A stretch of DNA of 64,000 nucleotides from Hydrogenophaga sp. PBL-H3 (GTDB taxonomy: Bacteria > Pseudomonadota > Gammaproteobacteria > Burkholderiales > Burkholderiaceae_C), in contig NZ_CP044972.1 in NCBI RefSeq assembly GCF_010104355.1, positions 2,728,001-2,792,000 of the forward strand, read 5' to 3'. The notes under the pieces are model-generated. The model did not search any database. It was not told the origin of the DNA and saw only the letters and a list, made by a program, of their open reading frames with translations. Shown here one piece after another: positions 18,669-26,921 of the stretch. A program made the position numbers and the translations under genes. How positions within the stretch are numbered: position 1 is the first letter of the stretch; each line of letters begins with the position of its first letter.

Positions 18669-18816
18669 CTTATAGCACCAGACGTTTTGTCGAACAAACC
18701 GGAAAAACCCATGTCGGGCATGGGCTTCGAGCGGTTTCAGATGCCTGGGCAGCCCCTCCGGGCGGCGCGACTTTTTGTGTGCGCTGCACAAGAGAAGACC
18801 CTTTGACATTCTCATG

Positions 18817-18834
18817 TGTCATGTTAGATTGACA
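18817..18834. promoter_or_regulatory. PpsR/CrtJ-type palindrome, upstream member of crtE pair
   Basis: TGTCATGTTAGATTGACA fits TGT-N12-ACA; its right half contains a perfect -35 box (TTGACA, 18829-18834). It is separated from the next palindrome by exactly 8 bases, the spacing known for cooperative CrtJ/PpsR binding. Confidence 0.82.
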
Positions 18835-18842
18835 TTTATGAA

Positions 18843-18860
18843 TGTCACATATTGATGACA
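18843..18860. promoter_or_regulatory. PpsR/CrtJ-type palindrome, downstream member of crtE pair
   Basis: TGTCACATATTGATGACA fits TGT-N12-ACA. It covers the expected -10 region of a promoter whose -35 is in the preceding palindrome, so binding would block transcription of crtE-crtF. Confidence 0.82.
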
Positions 18861-18885
18861 TTCCGACCATGGTCAAGGGGCTCTC

Positions 18886-19797
18886 ATGGACATGATGTAT
18901 CGCATACAAGCCGCGCTGGATCACGAGCTGAGCCAGGCCAGCAGCCCCAGTGCCCCGCCCCGTCTGATGGCCGCCATGCGCCACGCCGTGTTCCCCGGCG
19001 GCGCCCGCATCCGCCCACAGCTCTGCCTGGCCGTGGCCAGCGCCTGCGGCGAAGACGCCCCCGCCCTCACCAACGCCGCCGCTATGGCTATCGAGCTGCT
19101 GCACTGCGCCTCGCTGGTGCACGACGACATGCCCTGCTTCGACGACGCCGACACACGCCGCGGCCAGCCCACCGTGCACAAGGTGTATGGCGAGCCGCTG
19201 GCCCTGCTCACGGGTGATGCGCTGATCGTCATGGCCTACCAGGTGCTGGCCCGCACGGGTGCCCTGCACCCCAGTCGCCTGGCCGGGCTGATCGAGACCG
19301 TGTGCATCGGCACCGGCGCGCCCGACGGCATCGTGGCCGGCCAGGCCTGGGAGTGTGAAAACCGGGTCGACCTGGGCCAGTACCAGCGGGCCAAGACCGG
19401 CGCCCTGTTCGTGGCCTCCACCTGTGCCGGCGCGCAGGCCGCCGGCGCCGACCCCGAAGGCTGGCGCGCCCTGGGCGAGTGCCTGGGCGAGGCCTACCAG
19501 GTGGCCGACGACATCCGCGACGTGCTGATGCAGGCCGACGAACTGGGCAAGCCCGCCGGGCAGGACGCACAGCACGGCCGCCCCAGCGCCGCGGCCGACC
19601 TCGGCCTGGTCGGTGCCATCGACCATTTCCACGGCCTCATGCAGGCCGCCATCGACTCGGTGCCCGCCTGCCAGAGCCGCCGCGCCATGCGCCAGCTGGT
19701 GCTGCACGAATCGCGCCGCTTGATCCCGCAAAGCACCTGCGACCGCATCGAGCGCGAGCGCACGCCCGACCACCCCGCCGTGCGCCTGGCCGCCTGA
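18886..19797 (+). CDS. crtE: Geranylgeranyl diphosphate synthase
   Basis: A 303-residue polyprenyl synthetase that builds C20 GGPP for carotenoids and the bacteriochlorophyll tail. The first Asp-rich motif is DDMPCFDDAD (80-89), followed by RRGQPT; the second is DDIRD (208-212). It begins directly after a tandem PpsR-type operator and is followed by crtF after 12 bases. IspA (farnesyl diphosphate synthase) is the alternative within the family, but the crtE-crtF context favours CrtE. Confidence 0.9.
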   Translation: MDMMYRIQAALDHELSQASSPSAPPRLMAAMRHAVFPGGARIRPQLCLAVASACGEDAPALTNAAAMAIELLHCASLVHDDMPCFDDADTRRGQPTVHKVYGEPLALLTGDALIVMAYQVLARTGALHPSRLAGLIETVCIGTGAPDGIVAGQAWECENRVDLGQYQRAKTGALFVASTCAGAQAAGADPEGWRALGECLGEAYQVADDIRDVLMQADELGKPAGQDAQHGRPSAAADLGLVGAIDHFHGLMQAAIDSVPACQSRRAMRQLVLHESRRLIPQSTCDRIERERTPDHPAVRLAA

Positions 19798-19809
19798 CGC
19801 CACAGCACC

Positions 19810-21027
19810 ATGGACGCCCTGGACGCCCTCAAGCCGCTGTCGGACGGACCACCACCGTCCGTGCGCGATCGCCTGGCCAGCCGCATCGACCAGTGGATGA
19901 CCAGCCCCGCGCTCAACCGCTGGGCCAGCGGCAGCGTGTTCACCCGCTGGCTGGTGCGCCGCCGCTCGGCGCAGCTGTTCGATCTCATGGCCGGCTTCGT
20001 GCACTCGCAGGTGCTGCTGGCCTGCGTTCGCCTCAAGCTGTTCGAGCACGTGCTGCAAGCCCCGCGCACCGCCGACGAACTGGCCACGCTGTGCAGAGTG
20101 CCCACCGCCCAGCTCGCCCGCCTGCTCGACTCGGCCGTGGCCCTGCACCTGCTGGAGCCGCGCGGCGCGGGCCGCTACGGCCTGGGCACCCTGGGCGCGC
20201 CGGTGGTGGCGCACGCCGGCATCCGCGACATGATCGAACACAACGCCGTGCTCTTTGATGACATGCGCGACCCGCTGGCCCTGCTGCGCGACCCGAACGC
20301 AGCGCGCATGCACGCTTACTGGCCCTACACCGAAGATCCGACGGGCCGGCCGCAAGCGCCAGCACCCAGCGAACAGTTCGCCCGCTACTCGGCGCTCATG
20401 GCCACCTCGCAACGCTTCGTGATCGAGGAGCTGCTGGGCTCGTACCCGTTTGCCGAACACCGCGTGGTGCTCGACGTGGGTGGTGGCATGGGCGGCTGGG
20501 TGAGTGCGCTGGCACAGCGCCACCCCCACCTGCAACTGCACCTGTTCGACCTGCCCCCGGTGGCAGCACTCGCCGCCGAGAACGTGCAACGCCAGGGTTT
20601 GGGCGACCGCATCAGCACCCATGGCGGCAGCTTCACCCAAGACGCCCTGCCGCGCGGCGCCGACCTGGTGACGCTGGTTCGCGTGGCCCACGACCATCCG
20701 GATGGCGATGTGCGGGTCGTGCTGCGCGCCATCTTCGATGCGCTGCCCCTGGGTGGTGCGCTGCTGCTGGCCGAACCCATGGCCCAGGCCGGTGGTGCGC
20801 CCGAGCCCAGCGATCCGTATTTCCACTTTTATCTGATGGCCATGGGGTCCGGCCGTCTGCGCACGCCGGCCGAGCTGACGGCCCTCATGGCCGAGGCCGG
20901 CTTCACCCACATCGAGCGTGTGCCCAACCCGATGCCCCTGCACGCCCAGCTGCTGGTCGGCCGCAAGGCACACGACGACCGTAGGGGTTTACCCGGCAAG
21001 ACCGGGAATAGTGTCAATTTATCTTGA
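19810..21027 (+). CDS. crtF: Hydroxyneurosporene/demethylspheroidene O-methyltransferase
   Basis: A 405-residue SAM-dependent methyltransferase that makes the 1-methoxy group of spheroidene. An N-terminal winged-helix dimerisation region (QLFDLMAGFVHSQVLLACVR) is followed by the SAM motif VVLDVGGGMGGW near residue 220 and DLPPV. Its TGA stop lies inside the -35 hexamer and first PpsR palindrome of the bchC promoter, so gene end and promoter share bases. Confidence 0.93.
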   Translation: MDALDALKPLSDGPPPSVRDRLASRIDQWMTSPALNRWASGSVFTRWLVRRRSAQLFDLMAGFVHSQVLLACVRLKLFEHVLQAPRTADELATLCRVPTAQLARLLDSAVALHLLEPRGAGRYGLGTLGAPVVAHAGIRDMIEHNAVLFDDMRDPLALLRDPNAARMHAYWPYTEDPTGRPQAPAPSEQFARYSALMATSQRFVIEELLGSYPFAEHRVVLDVGGGMGGWVSALAQRHPHLQLHLFDLPPVAALAAENVQRQGLGDRISTHGGSFTQDALPRGADLVTLVRVAHDHPDGDVRVVLRAIFDALPLGGALLLAEPMAQAGGAPEPSDPYFHFYLMAMGSGRLRTPAELTALMAEAGFTHIERVPNPMPLHAQLLVGRKAHDDRRGLPGKTGNSVNLS

Positions 21028-21029
21028 CA
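21012..21029. promoter_or_regulatory. PpsR/CrtJ-type palindrome, upstream member of bchC pair
   Basis: TGTCAATTTATCTTGACA fits TGT-N12-ACA and overlaps the crtF stop codon. The right half supplies a perfect -35 box (TTGACA, 21024-21029). The gap to the next palindrome is 8 bases. Confidence 0.88.
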
Positions 21030-21052
21030 CTTTGCTGTGTCACTTCTTTAAT
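21024..21052 (+). promoter_or_regulatory. bchC promoter, sigma70 type
   Basis: TTGACA (21024-21029), a 17-base spacer and TTTAAT (21047-21052; five of six to consensus). A start about seven bases downstream would be at 21059-21060, the A of the bchC ATG. No Shine-Dalgarno sequence is seen, so the transcript from this promoter would be leaderless. Confidence 0.72.
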
Positions 21053-21055
21053 ACA
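21038..21055. promoter_or_regulatory. PpsR/CrtJ-type palindrome, downstream member of bchC pair
   Basis: TGTCACTTCTTTAATACA fits TGT-N12-ACA and covers the -10 hexamer; it ends five bases before the bchC start codon. The paired 8-base spacing is the same as in the crtE promoter. Confidence 0.85.
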
Positions 21056-21059
21056 AATC

Positions 21060-22022
21060 ATGCAAGCCCAAGCCATCGTTTTCCAGAGTCCGTGCAACCT
21101 CTCGGTCAGGACGCTGGAACTTCGTGGCCTGACCGACGGCGACCTGGAGGTCGAAATCGAGTACAGCGGCATCAGCACCGGCACCGAACGGCTGCTGTGG
21201 GACGGCAGCATGCCCCCCTTCCCCGGCATGGGCTACCCGCTGGTGCCCGGCTATGAAACCGTGGGCCGCGTGGTGCGCACCCAGGGCGAATGTGGCCACG
21301 GACAGGCGCGCATCCAGACCGGTGACCAGGTCTTCGTGCCGGGCTCCTACAGCTTCGAGGGCGTGCACAACCTCTTTGGTGGCGCCGGCTCGCGCCTGGT
21401 GGTCTCACACGACCGCGTGGTCAAGCTGCACAACGACATGGGTTCGCAGATGGTGCTGCTGGCCCTGGCGGCCACCGCCTACCACTCGGTCACCTTCGGC
21501 GGCAGCCGCGCGCCAGCCACACCGCCCGATCTGATCATCGGCCACGGCGTCATGGGCCGCCTCCTGGCCCGCTTGACGGTGGCTGCCGGCGCACCCGCCC
21601 CCGTGGTGTGGGAAACGCAGGCCGCGCGCCGCGTCGGCGCCGAAGGCTACAGCGTCATCAGCCCCGAGGAAGACACCCGCAAGGACTACCGCGCGATCTA
21701 CGACGTCAGCGGGGATGCCGACATCCTGAACAAAGTGATTCCCCGACTGGCCAAGGGCGGCGAGGTGGTGCTGGCCGGCTTCTACAAAAAAGACATCTCG
21801 TTTGCCTTCGCCCCGGCCTTCATGCGCGAAGCGCAGATCCGCGCCGCCGCCGAATGGAAACGCGCCGACCTCGTGGCCGTGACGCAGCTCGTGCAGACCG
21901 GGCGCCTGAACCTGGACGGCCTGATCACCCACACCGAAACCCCGGCCCGCGCAAGCGACGCCTACGCGGCCGCCTTCGGCGATCCGCAGTGTTTGAAGAT
22001 GGTCCTGGACTGGAGAAACTGA
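21060..22022 (+). CDS. bchC: Bacteriochlorophyllide a dehydrogenase BchC
   Basis: A 320-residue zinc-less alcohol-dehydrogenase-type enzyme that oxidises the 3-hydroxyethyl group to the 3-acetyl group of bacteriochlorophyllide a. The opening MQAQAIVFQSPCNLSV and the segment YSGISTGTERLLWDG are typical, and GYPLVPGYETVG marks the substrate domain. The ATG at 21060 has no ribosome-binding site and nearly touches the PpsR site. It is first in the bchCXYZ-puf superoperon and its stop overlaps the bchX start (TGATG). Confidence 0.93.
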   Translation: MQAQAIVFQSPCNLSVRTLELRGLTDGDLEVEIEYSGISTGTERLLWDGSMPPFPGMGYPLVPGYETVGRVVRTQGECGHGQARIQTGDQVFVPGSYSFEGVHNLFGGAGSRLVVSHDRVVKLHNDMGSQMVLLALAATAYHSVTFGGSRAPATPPDLIIGHGVMGRLLARLTVAAGAPAPVVWETQAARRVGAEGYSVISPEEDTRKDYRAIYDVSGDADILNKVIPRLAKGGEVVLAGFYKKDISFAFAPAFMREAQIRAAAEWKRADLVAVTQLVQTGRLNLDGLITHTETPARASDAYAAAFGDPQCLKMVLDWRN

Positions 22023-23032
22023 TGAACGCAATCCCCGTCAACCAAGTGCAGTCCGCGAAGTTCATGGACCAGCTTCGCGCCGAAGCCGCCATGGAACCCG
22101 CACCGGTGCACACCGGTGAGGTGAAGAAGGAAACCCAGATCATCGCGATCTACGGCAAGGGCGGCATCGGCAAGAGTTTCACCCTGGCCAACCTCAGCTA
22201 CATGATGGCCCAGCAGGGCAAGAAGGTGCTGCTGATCGGGTGTGACCCCAAGAGCGACACCACCAGCCTGCTCTTTGGTGGCCGGGCTTGCCCCACCATC
22301 ATCGAAACCTCGTCGAAGAAGAAGCTTGCCGGTGAAGCGGTGGCCATCGGCGATGTCTGCTTCAAACGCGACGGCGTCTACGCCATGGAACTCGGCGGCC
22401 CCGAGGTGGGTCGCGGCTGCGGCGGCCGCGGCATCATCCACGGCTTCGAGCTGCTGGAAAAACTCGGCTTCCACGAGTGGGGTTTCGACTACGTGCTGCT
22501 CGACTTCCTGGGCGACGTGGTGTGTGGTGGGTTCGGATTGCCGATCGCCCGCGACATGTGCCAGAAGGTCATCGTGGTGGCGTCGAACGACCTGCAGTCG
22601 CTCTACGTCGCCAACAACGTCTGCAGCGCGGTGGAGTACTTCCGCAAGCTCGGCGGCAACGTCGGCGTGGCCGGCATGGTGATCAACCGCGACGACGGCA
22701 CCGGCGAGGCGATGAACTTCGCTGAAGCGGTCGGCATCCCGGTGCTCTCGGTGATCCCGGCCGACGACGACATCCGCCGCAAGAGCGCCAGCTACGAAAT
22801 CATCGGCCGCCCCGAATCGGTGTGGGGCCCCATGTTTGCCCAGCTCGCCGAAAACGTGGGCAACTCCACCCCCATGCGCCCCAAGCCCATGACGCAGGAT
22901 GAACTGCTGGGCCTGTTCTCCGCCTCGGCCGTGGGCCGCGACGTAGTGCTGGAGCCCGCCACCCAGTTCGACATGTGCGGCAAGACCGACACCAGCAAGC
23001 CCACCCTGGAAGTTGTGTACGACGAGGTCTGA
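22022..23032 (+). CDS. bchX: Chlorophyllide a reductase iron protein BchX
   Basis: A 336-residue NifH-like ATPase that passes electrons to BchYZ for reduction of the chlorin B ring. P-loop GKGGIGKS is at 45-52, and the cysteines that hold the [4Fe-4S] cluster between subunits are C133 (GRGCGGRG) and C168 (DVVCGGFG). It overlaps bchC by one base. A much longer in-frame reading upstream lies inside bchC and is not real. Confidence 0.96.
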   Translation: MNAIPVNQVQSAKFMDQLRAEAAMEPAPVHTGEVKKETQIIAIYGKGGIGKSFTLANLSYMMAQQGKKVLLIGCDPKSDTTSLLFGGRACPTIIETSSKKKLAGEAVAIGDVCFKRDGVYAMELGGPEVGRGCGGRGIIHGFELLEKLGFHEWGFDYVLLDFLGDVVCGGFGLPIARDMCQKVIVVASNDLQSLYVANNVCSAVEYFRKLGGNVGVAGMVINRDDGTGEAMNFAEAVGIPVLSVIPADDDIRRKSASYEIIGRPESVWGPMFAQLAENVGNSTPMRPKPMTQDELLGLFSASAVGRDVVLEPATQFDMCGKTDTSKPTLEVVYDEV

Positions 23033-23036
23033 AGTC

Positions 23037-24581
23037 ATGACCGGCACCACCATCCCCATCATCCCCGCGAAGGCCACCACCGCCATCGAAGGCGATGGCA
23101 TGGGTTGCCACGCCGGCGGCGAGACGCTGCTGGCCGCGGCCAAGTCGGCCGGCAAGAGCGAGATCCTGGCGCAGTACGCCGCCGACTACCCCAAGCGCGA
23201 GAACGCCGGCCCGCACGACCAGCCGCAAAGCATGTGCCCGGCCTTCGGTTCGCTGCGCGTGGGCCTGCGCATGCGCCGCACCGCCACCATCCTCAGCGGC
23301 TCGGCCTGCTGCGTGTACGGCCTGACCTTCACCAGCCACTTTTATGGTGCGCGCCGCAGCGTGGGCTACGTGCCCTTCAACAGCGAATCGCTGGTGACCG
23401 GCAAGCTGTTCGAGGACATCAGCGAAGCGGTGCACGCCCAGGCGGACCCTGAGAAGCTGGACGCCATCGTCATCATCAACCTGTGTGTGCCCACCGCCAG
23501 TGGTGTGCCGCTGCAGATCCTGCCCAAGGCCATCAACGGCGTGCGCATCATCGGCATCGACGTGCCCGGCTTCGGCGTGCCCACGCACGCGGAAGCCAAG
23601 GACGTGCTGACCGGCGCCATGCTCAAGTACGCCCGCAGCGAAATCATGGCCGGCCCGGTGCCTGCCCCTCGCCAGGCACGCAGCGACAAGCCCACCATCA
23701 CGCTGCTGGGCGAAATGTTCCCCGCCGACCCGATGCTGATCGCGCAAATGATCGCGCCCATGGGTCTGGCGGTCGGCACCGTGGCCCCCACCCGCGAATG
23801 GCGCGAGCTGTACAGCGCGCTCGACAGCGTGGCCGTGGCCGCCATCCACCCGTTCTACACGGCGAGCATCCGCGAGTTCGAAGCCGCTGGCCGCACGGTG
23901 GTGGGCTCGGCCCCGGTGGGTGTGGACGGCACGCACGACTGGCTGGGCGCCATCGGCCAGGCCACCGGTGTGGCGCAGGCGCAGATCGACGCGGCGCGCA
24001 ACGCCACGCTGGGTGCGATCCGCGGCGTGTTGTCTCAACAGAAGATCAACGGCCGCATCACGCTCAGCGGCTACGAAGGCTCCGAGCTGCTGGTGGGCCG
24101 CCTGCTGGTGGAATGCGGTGCCGATCTGCGCTACGTGGGCTCGGCCTGCCCGGCCACACCGTGGAATGCGCATGACGCCGAATGGCTCAAGTCCAAGGGC
24201 GTGCAGGTGCAGTTCCGCGCATCGCTCGAAAACGACCTGGATGCCATGCGCGAGTACCAGCCGCAACTGGCCATCGGCACCACGCCCGTGGTGCAAGCGG
24301 CCAAGGAAGCCAGCATCCCGTCGCTGTACTACACCAACCTGATTTCTGCCCGCCCGCTGATGGGCGTGGCCGGTGCCGGCTCGCTGATCCAGGTGATCAA
24401 CGCCGCCATTGGCAACCAGCACCGCTTCGACCAGATGAAGGACTTCTTCGGCAGCGTGGGCAACGGCGACAGGGCCGGTGTGTGGGAAGACGTGCCGAAA
24501 GATTTTCCGGACTTCCGCAAGGAACAGCGCCGCCAGCTGGACAAGCAGGCGAAGAAGCGCAAAGCCGAGGAGATGGGCTGA
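23037..24581 (+). CDS. bchY: Chlorophyllide a reductase subunit Y
   Basis: A 514-residue NifD-like catalytic subunit. Cluster cysteines appear in GCHAGGE near residue 23, [11 protein letters not shown] near residue 65 and GSACCVYGL around residue 90; [12 protein letters not shown] follows. It forms the alpha2beta2 core with BchZ. The ATG at 23037 was preferred over an in-frame start within bchX. Its TGA overlaps the bchZ ATG by one base. Confidence 0.95.
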   Translation: MTGTTIPIIPAKATTAIEGDGMGCHAGGETLLAAAKSAGKSEILAQYAADYPKRENAGPHDQPQSMCPAFGSLRVGLRMRRTATILSGSACCVYGLTFTSHFYGARRSVGYVPFNSESLVTGKLFEDISEAVHAQADPEKLDAIVIINLCVPTASGVPLQILPKAINGVRIIGIDVPGFGVPTHAEAKDVLTGAMLKYARSEIMAGPVPAPRQARSDKPTITLLGEMFPADPMLIAQMIAPMGLAVGTVAPTREWRELYSALDSVAVAAIHPFYTASIREFEAAGRTVVGSAPVGVDGTHDWLGAIGQATGVAQAQIDAARNATLGAIRGVLSQQKINGRITLSGYEGSELLVGRLLVECGADLRYVGSACPATPWNAHDAEWLKSKGVQVQFRASLENDLDAMREYQPQLAIGTTPVVQAAKEASIPSLYYTNLISARPLMGVAGAGSLIQVINAAIGNQHRFDQMKDFFGSVGNGDRAGVWEDVPKDFPDFRKEQRRQLDKQAKKRKAEEMG

Positions 24582-26062
24582 TGCTGGTACTCGACCACGA
24601 TCGCGCTGGCGGCTACTGGGGCGCCGTCTATGTGTTCACCGCCATCAAGGGCCTGCAGGTGGTCATTGACGGCCCGGTGGGCTGCGAAAACCTCCCCGTC
24701 ACATCGGTGCTGCACTACACCGACGCGCTGCCTCCTCATGAACTCCCCATCGTGGTGACGGGTCTGGCCGAAGAGCAGCTCGGCCGCGAAGGCACCGAAG
24801 GCTCGATGAAGCGCGCGCACGCGGTGCTCGACCCCGAACTGCCGGCGGTGGTGGTCACCGGCTCGATTGCCGAGATGATCGGTGGCGGCGTGACGCCCGA
24901 GGGCACCAACCTCATGCGCTTCCTGCCGCGCACCATCGACGAAGACCAGTGGCAGTGCGCCAACCGCGCGATGTTCTGGCTCTGGAGCGAGTTCGGCATG
25001 AAGAAGGTGCCGGCCCGCAAGCCCTTTGCCGAGCGCCCCGCCGGCGAGAAGCCACGGGTCAACATCATCGGCCCGAGCTACGGCACCTTCAACAGCCCCA
25101 GCGATCTGGCCGAGATCCGCCGCCTGGTGCAAGGCATTGGCGCCGACATCAACATGGTGTTCCCGCTGGGCAGCCACCTCTCTGAGGTGTCGCGCCTGGT
25201 CGAGGCCGACGTGAACATCTGCATGTACCGCGAGTTCGGCCGCATGCTCTGCGAAGCGCTGGACCGCCCGTATCTGCAAGCCCCCATCGGCCTGCACAGC
25301 ACCACCAAATTCCTGCGCACGCTCGGCGAGCTGCTGGACCTGGACCCGGAGCCCTTCATCGAGCGCGAGAAGCACACCACCATCAAACCGGTGTGGGACC
25401 TGTGGCGCAGCGTCACCCAAGACTTCTTCGCCACCGCGAGCTTCGCGGTGGTGGCCGGTGAAACGTATGCACGTGGCCTCCAGCACTTCCTGGAAACCGA
25501 AATGGGCATGCCCTGCCGCTTCGCGGTCTCGCGCAAGGCGGGTGAAAAAACCGACAACGCTGCGGTGCGTGAACTGGTGAGAACGAAGATGCCGCTGATC
25601 CTGTTTGGCAGCTACAACGAGCGCATGTACCTCGCCGAGGCCGGCAGCCAGGGACCGATGAAGGCGACCTACATCCCCGCATCGTTCCCCGGCGCCATCA
25701 TCCGCCGCCACACCGGCACACCCTTCATGGGCTATAGCGGCGCCACCTACCTGATTCAAGAGGTGTGCAACGCGCTGTTTGACGCGCTGTTCCACATCCT
25801 GCCGCTGGGCACCGACATGGACAAGGTCGACCCCACGCTGGCGCGCGGCGACGTTGCCGGCCTCTCGACCCCCTGGGACGACAAGGCCCAGGCCCGGCTG
25901 CATGCACTCGTTTCCAACCAGCCGGTGCTGGTGCAGATTTCGGCCGCCAAGCGGCTGCGCGACGAGGCCGAGCGCCAGGCGCGCGAGAGCGGAGAAACCG
26001 CAGTCAATGAAACGCATGTGAACACCGCCGGCCACTCGATGGGCCTGGGAGCGATCGCATGA
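24581..26062 (+). CDS. bchZ: Chlorophyllide a reductase subunit Z
   Basis: A 493-residue NifK-like partner of BchY. It opens [19 protein letters not shown], with [18 protein letters not shown] contributing a cluster cysteine and a C-terminal segment typical of BchZ ([18 protein letters not shown]). The start is coupled to bchY (TGATG) and the stop overlaps the ATG of a 40-residue frame before pufB. Confidence 0.95.
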   Translation: MLVLDHDRAGGYWGAVYVFTAIKGLQVVIDGPVGCENLPVTSVLHYTDALPPHELPIVVTGLAEEQLGREGTEGSMKRAHAVLDPELPAVVVTGSIAEMIGGGVTPEGTNLMRFLPRTIDEDQWQCANRAMFWLWSEFGMKKVPARKPFAERPAGEKPRVNIIGPSYGTFNSPSDLAEIRRLVQGIGADINMVFPLGSHLSEVSRLVEADVNICMYREFGRMLCEALDRPYLQAPIGLHSTTKFLRTLGELLDLDPEPFIEREKHTTIKPVWDLWRSVTQDFFATASFAVVAGETYARGLQHFLETEMGMPCRFAVSRKAGEKTDNAAVRELVRTKMPLILFGSYNERMYLAEAGSQGPMKATYIPASFPGAIIRRHTGTPFMGYSGATYLIQEVCNALFDALFHILPLGTDMDKVDPTLARGDVAGLSTPWDDKAQARLHALVSNQPVLVQISAAKRLRDEAERQARESGETAVNETHVNTAGHSMGLGAIA

Positions 26063-26181
26063 CCACCAGAACACTCTTCGGCTCGGGCGCTCTCGCCCGG
26101 TCCACCTCACGTTGCGGCATGTCGCTGCAGCTGCCCACGGTGCGCGGGCTGGGCGCATTGATGGCCTCACGGCCAACTTGA
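26059..26181 (+). CDS. Possible 40-residue leader ORF between bchZ and pufB
   Basis: An ATG overlapping the bchZ stop (ATGA) opens a frame of 40 residues, [20 protein letters not shown] and onward, ending 13 bases before pufB. I do not recognise it. It has no transmembrane helix and is rich in Ser, Arg and Thr. It sits where pufQ lies in Rhodobacter but does not resemble it. A small stem-loop (CGGGCG-CTCT-CGCCCG) falls within it, so the segment could act as an mRNA control or processing element instead of coding. Confidence 0.3.
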   Translation: MTTRTLFGSGALARSTSRCGMSLQLPTVRGLGALMASRPT

Positions 26182-26194
26182 AAAGGAGCATCCC

Positions 26195-26338
26195 ATGTCG
26201 ACACGGACATCTGTTTCCGGCTTGACGGACGATGAAGCTCAGGAGTTCCACCAGTACTACATCCAAGGCTTCATTGGGTTCACGGCCATCGCCGTTGTCG
26301 CCCACTTGCTGGTGTGGTTCTGGCGGCCCTGGCTCTGA
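26195..26338 (+). CDS. pufB: Light-harvesting 1 beta polypeptide
   Basis: A 47-residue LH1 beta chain: polar N terminus ([13 protein letters not shown]), one membrane helix with the bacteriochlorophyll-binding histidine H37 (AIAVVAH), and the aromatic tail VWFWRPWL. A clear AAGGAG ribosome-binding site lies before the ATG. First structural gene of the puf set. Confidence 0.96.
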   Translation: MSTRTSVSGLTDDEAQEFHQYYIQGFIGFTAIAVVAHLLVWFWRPWL

Positions 26339-26374
26339 CCCAGAAGGCCTTTTTGTCGTGAAAGGAAAACTGCC

Positions 26375-26599
26375 ATGAGCGATCTGTCTTATGAAGCCCA
26401 TAAGCCTTCCCTGAGCGGAGACAAGCTTTCGTTTGTCCTGATCTTTGCGCCGTGCTTCCTGCTGTTGCTGTCGCTTGCCGTGCTGGGCCAACTGGTCGGC
26501 ATGCACTGGCAGTTCTGGCTGCCTGGCGCGGAGCACAAGACCAGCATCTTCTCGGGCGTGCATGCCGCGGTCTACACCTTCATGTCTCACATCATTTAA
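26375..26599 (+). CDS. Unrecognised 74-residue single-helix protein between pufB and pufA
   Basis: I cannot assign a family with confidence. The protein starts MSDLSYEAHKPSLSGDK, has one strong membrane helix (about residues 18-43), then MHWQFWLPGAE (43-53) and a mildly hydrophobic tail ending MSHII. It has its own ribosome-binding site (AAAGGA) and lies 36 bases after pufB and 12 before pufA, where purple bacteria normally have nothing. The WQFWLP stretch recalls the WFWRPW tail of LH1 beta, and the overall shape also recalls PufQ or a PufX-like single-helix subunit; each likeness is weak. A role in LH1 assembly or as an extra ring subunit is an inference from position. Confidence 0.85.
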   Translation: MSDLSYEAHKPSLSGDKLSFVLIFAPCFLLLLSLAVLGQLVGMHWQFWLPGAEHKTSIFSGVHAAVYTFMSHII

Positions 26600-26611
26600 G
26601 GAGTTCACATC

Positions 26612-26806
26612 ATGTGGAGAATTTGGCGCCTTTTCGATCCTGTCCGCACCATGGTGGCGCAGGGCGTTTTTCTGTTCGCCGTGGCCGTGATGATTCACCT
26701 CATCCTGCTCAGCACGAACAAGTTCAACTGGCTGGACGGCCCCAAGGCAGGTCCGGCAAAGACGGCACAGACCATGCCGGCGGCCACGCCCGCAGTGAAG
26801 TCCTGA
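26612..26806 (+). CDS. pufA: Light-harvesting 1 alpha polypeptide
   Basis: A 64-residue LH1 alpha chain. It opens [10 protein letters not shown], the membrane helix carries the bacteriochlorophyll ligand H29 (AVMIHLILL), and the family motif FNWLDG follows. The tail is Pro/Ala/Lys-rich. AAGGAG precedes the ATG. Its stop codon lies inside a palindrome that begins the pufA-pufL intercistronic hairpin region. Confidence 0.97.
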   Translation: MWRIWRLFDPVRTMVAQGVFLFAVAVMIHLILLSTNKFNWLDGPKAGPAKTAQTMPAATPAVKS

Positions 26807-26813
26807 CTTCACT
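26794..26813 (+). repeat. Palindrome at the pufA stop codon
   Basis: AGTGAAGTC and GACTTCACT flank CT, giving 9-bp arms; the pufA TGA lies at its centre. As RNA it would form a tight hairpin at the 3' end of the pufBA message. Confidence 0.6.
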
Positions 26814-26826
26814 CGAGGTGTGCAGG

Positions 26827-26855
26827 TGCTGAAACTGGCATGGGCCAGTGCAGCA
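26827..26855 (+). promoter_or_regulatory. pufA-pufL intercistronic stem-loop
   Basis: TGCTG-aa-ACTGGC, a four-base loop, GCCAGT-g-CAGCA: an 11-pair stem with a small internal bulge. In Rhodobacter a hairpin at this place protects pufBA mRNA from 3' decay, so LH1 chains outnumber reaction-centre chains; the same role is inferred here. No U tract follows, arguing against a terminator. Confidence 0.65.
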
Positions 26856-26921
26856 TCTGCTCCCCTCCCTCATTTGCATTGACGTCCAAGTCCACACCAC
26901 CTGAGACAGGAGGGCCGCACC

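Larger units (their letters stand above)
18595..18885. other. Divergent regulatory region between ccmA and crtE
   Basis: A 291-base region with no convincing gene. It holds three TGT-N12-ACA palindromes (listed separately) and a short stem-loop (CCCATG/CATGGG, about 18708-18724). An AAGGGG ribosome-binding site stands five bases before the crtE ATG. Two short frames here (18621-18806 plus, 18591-18815 minus) overlap the palindromes and look like chance. Confidence 0.75.

Noticed and set aside
18591-18815. A 74-codon minus-strand frame with a CYKCH-containing segment in the ccmA-crtE gap
   Set aside because: It covers the single PpsR site, reaches the ccmA start and has no ribosome-binding site; the Cys-His match is likely chance.
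26794-26855. Terminator between pufA and pufL
   Set aside because: The hairpins are not followed by a U tract and pufL-pufM must be transcribed from upstream; an mRNA-stability role fits better.
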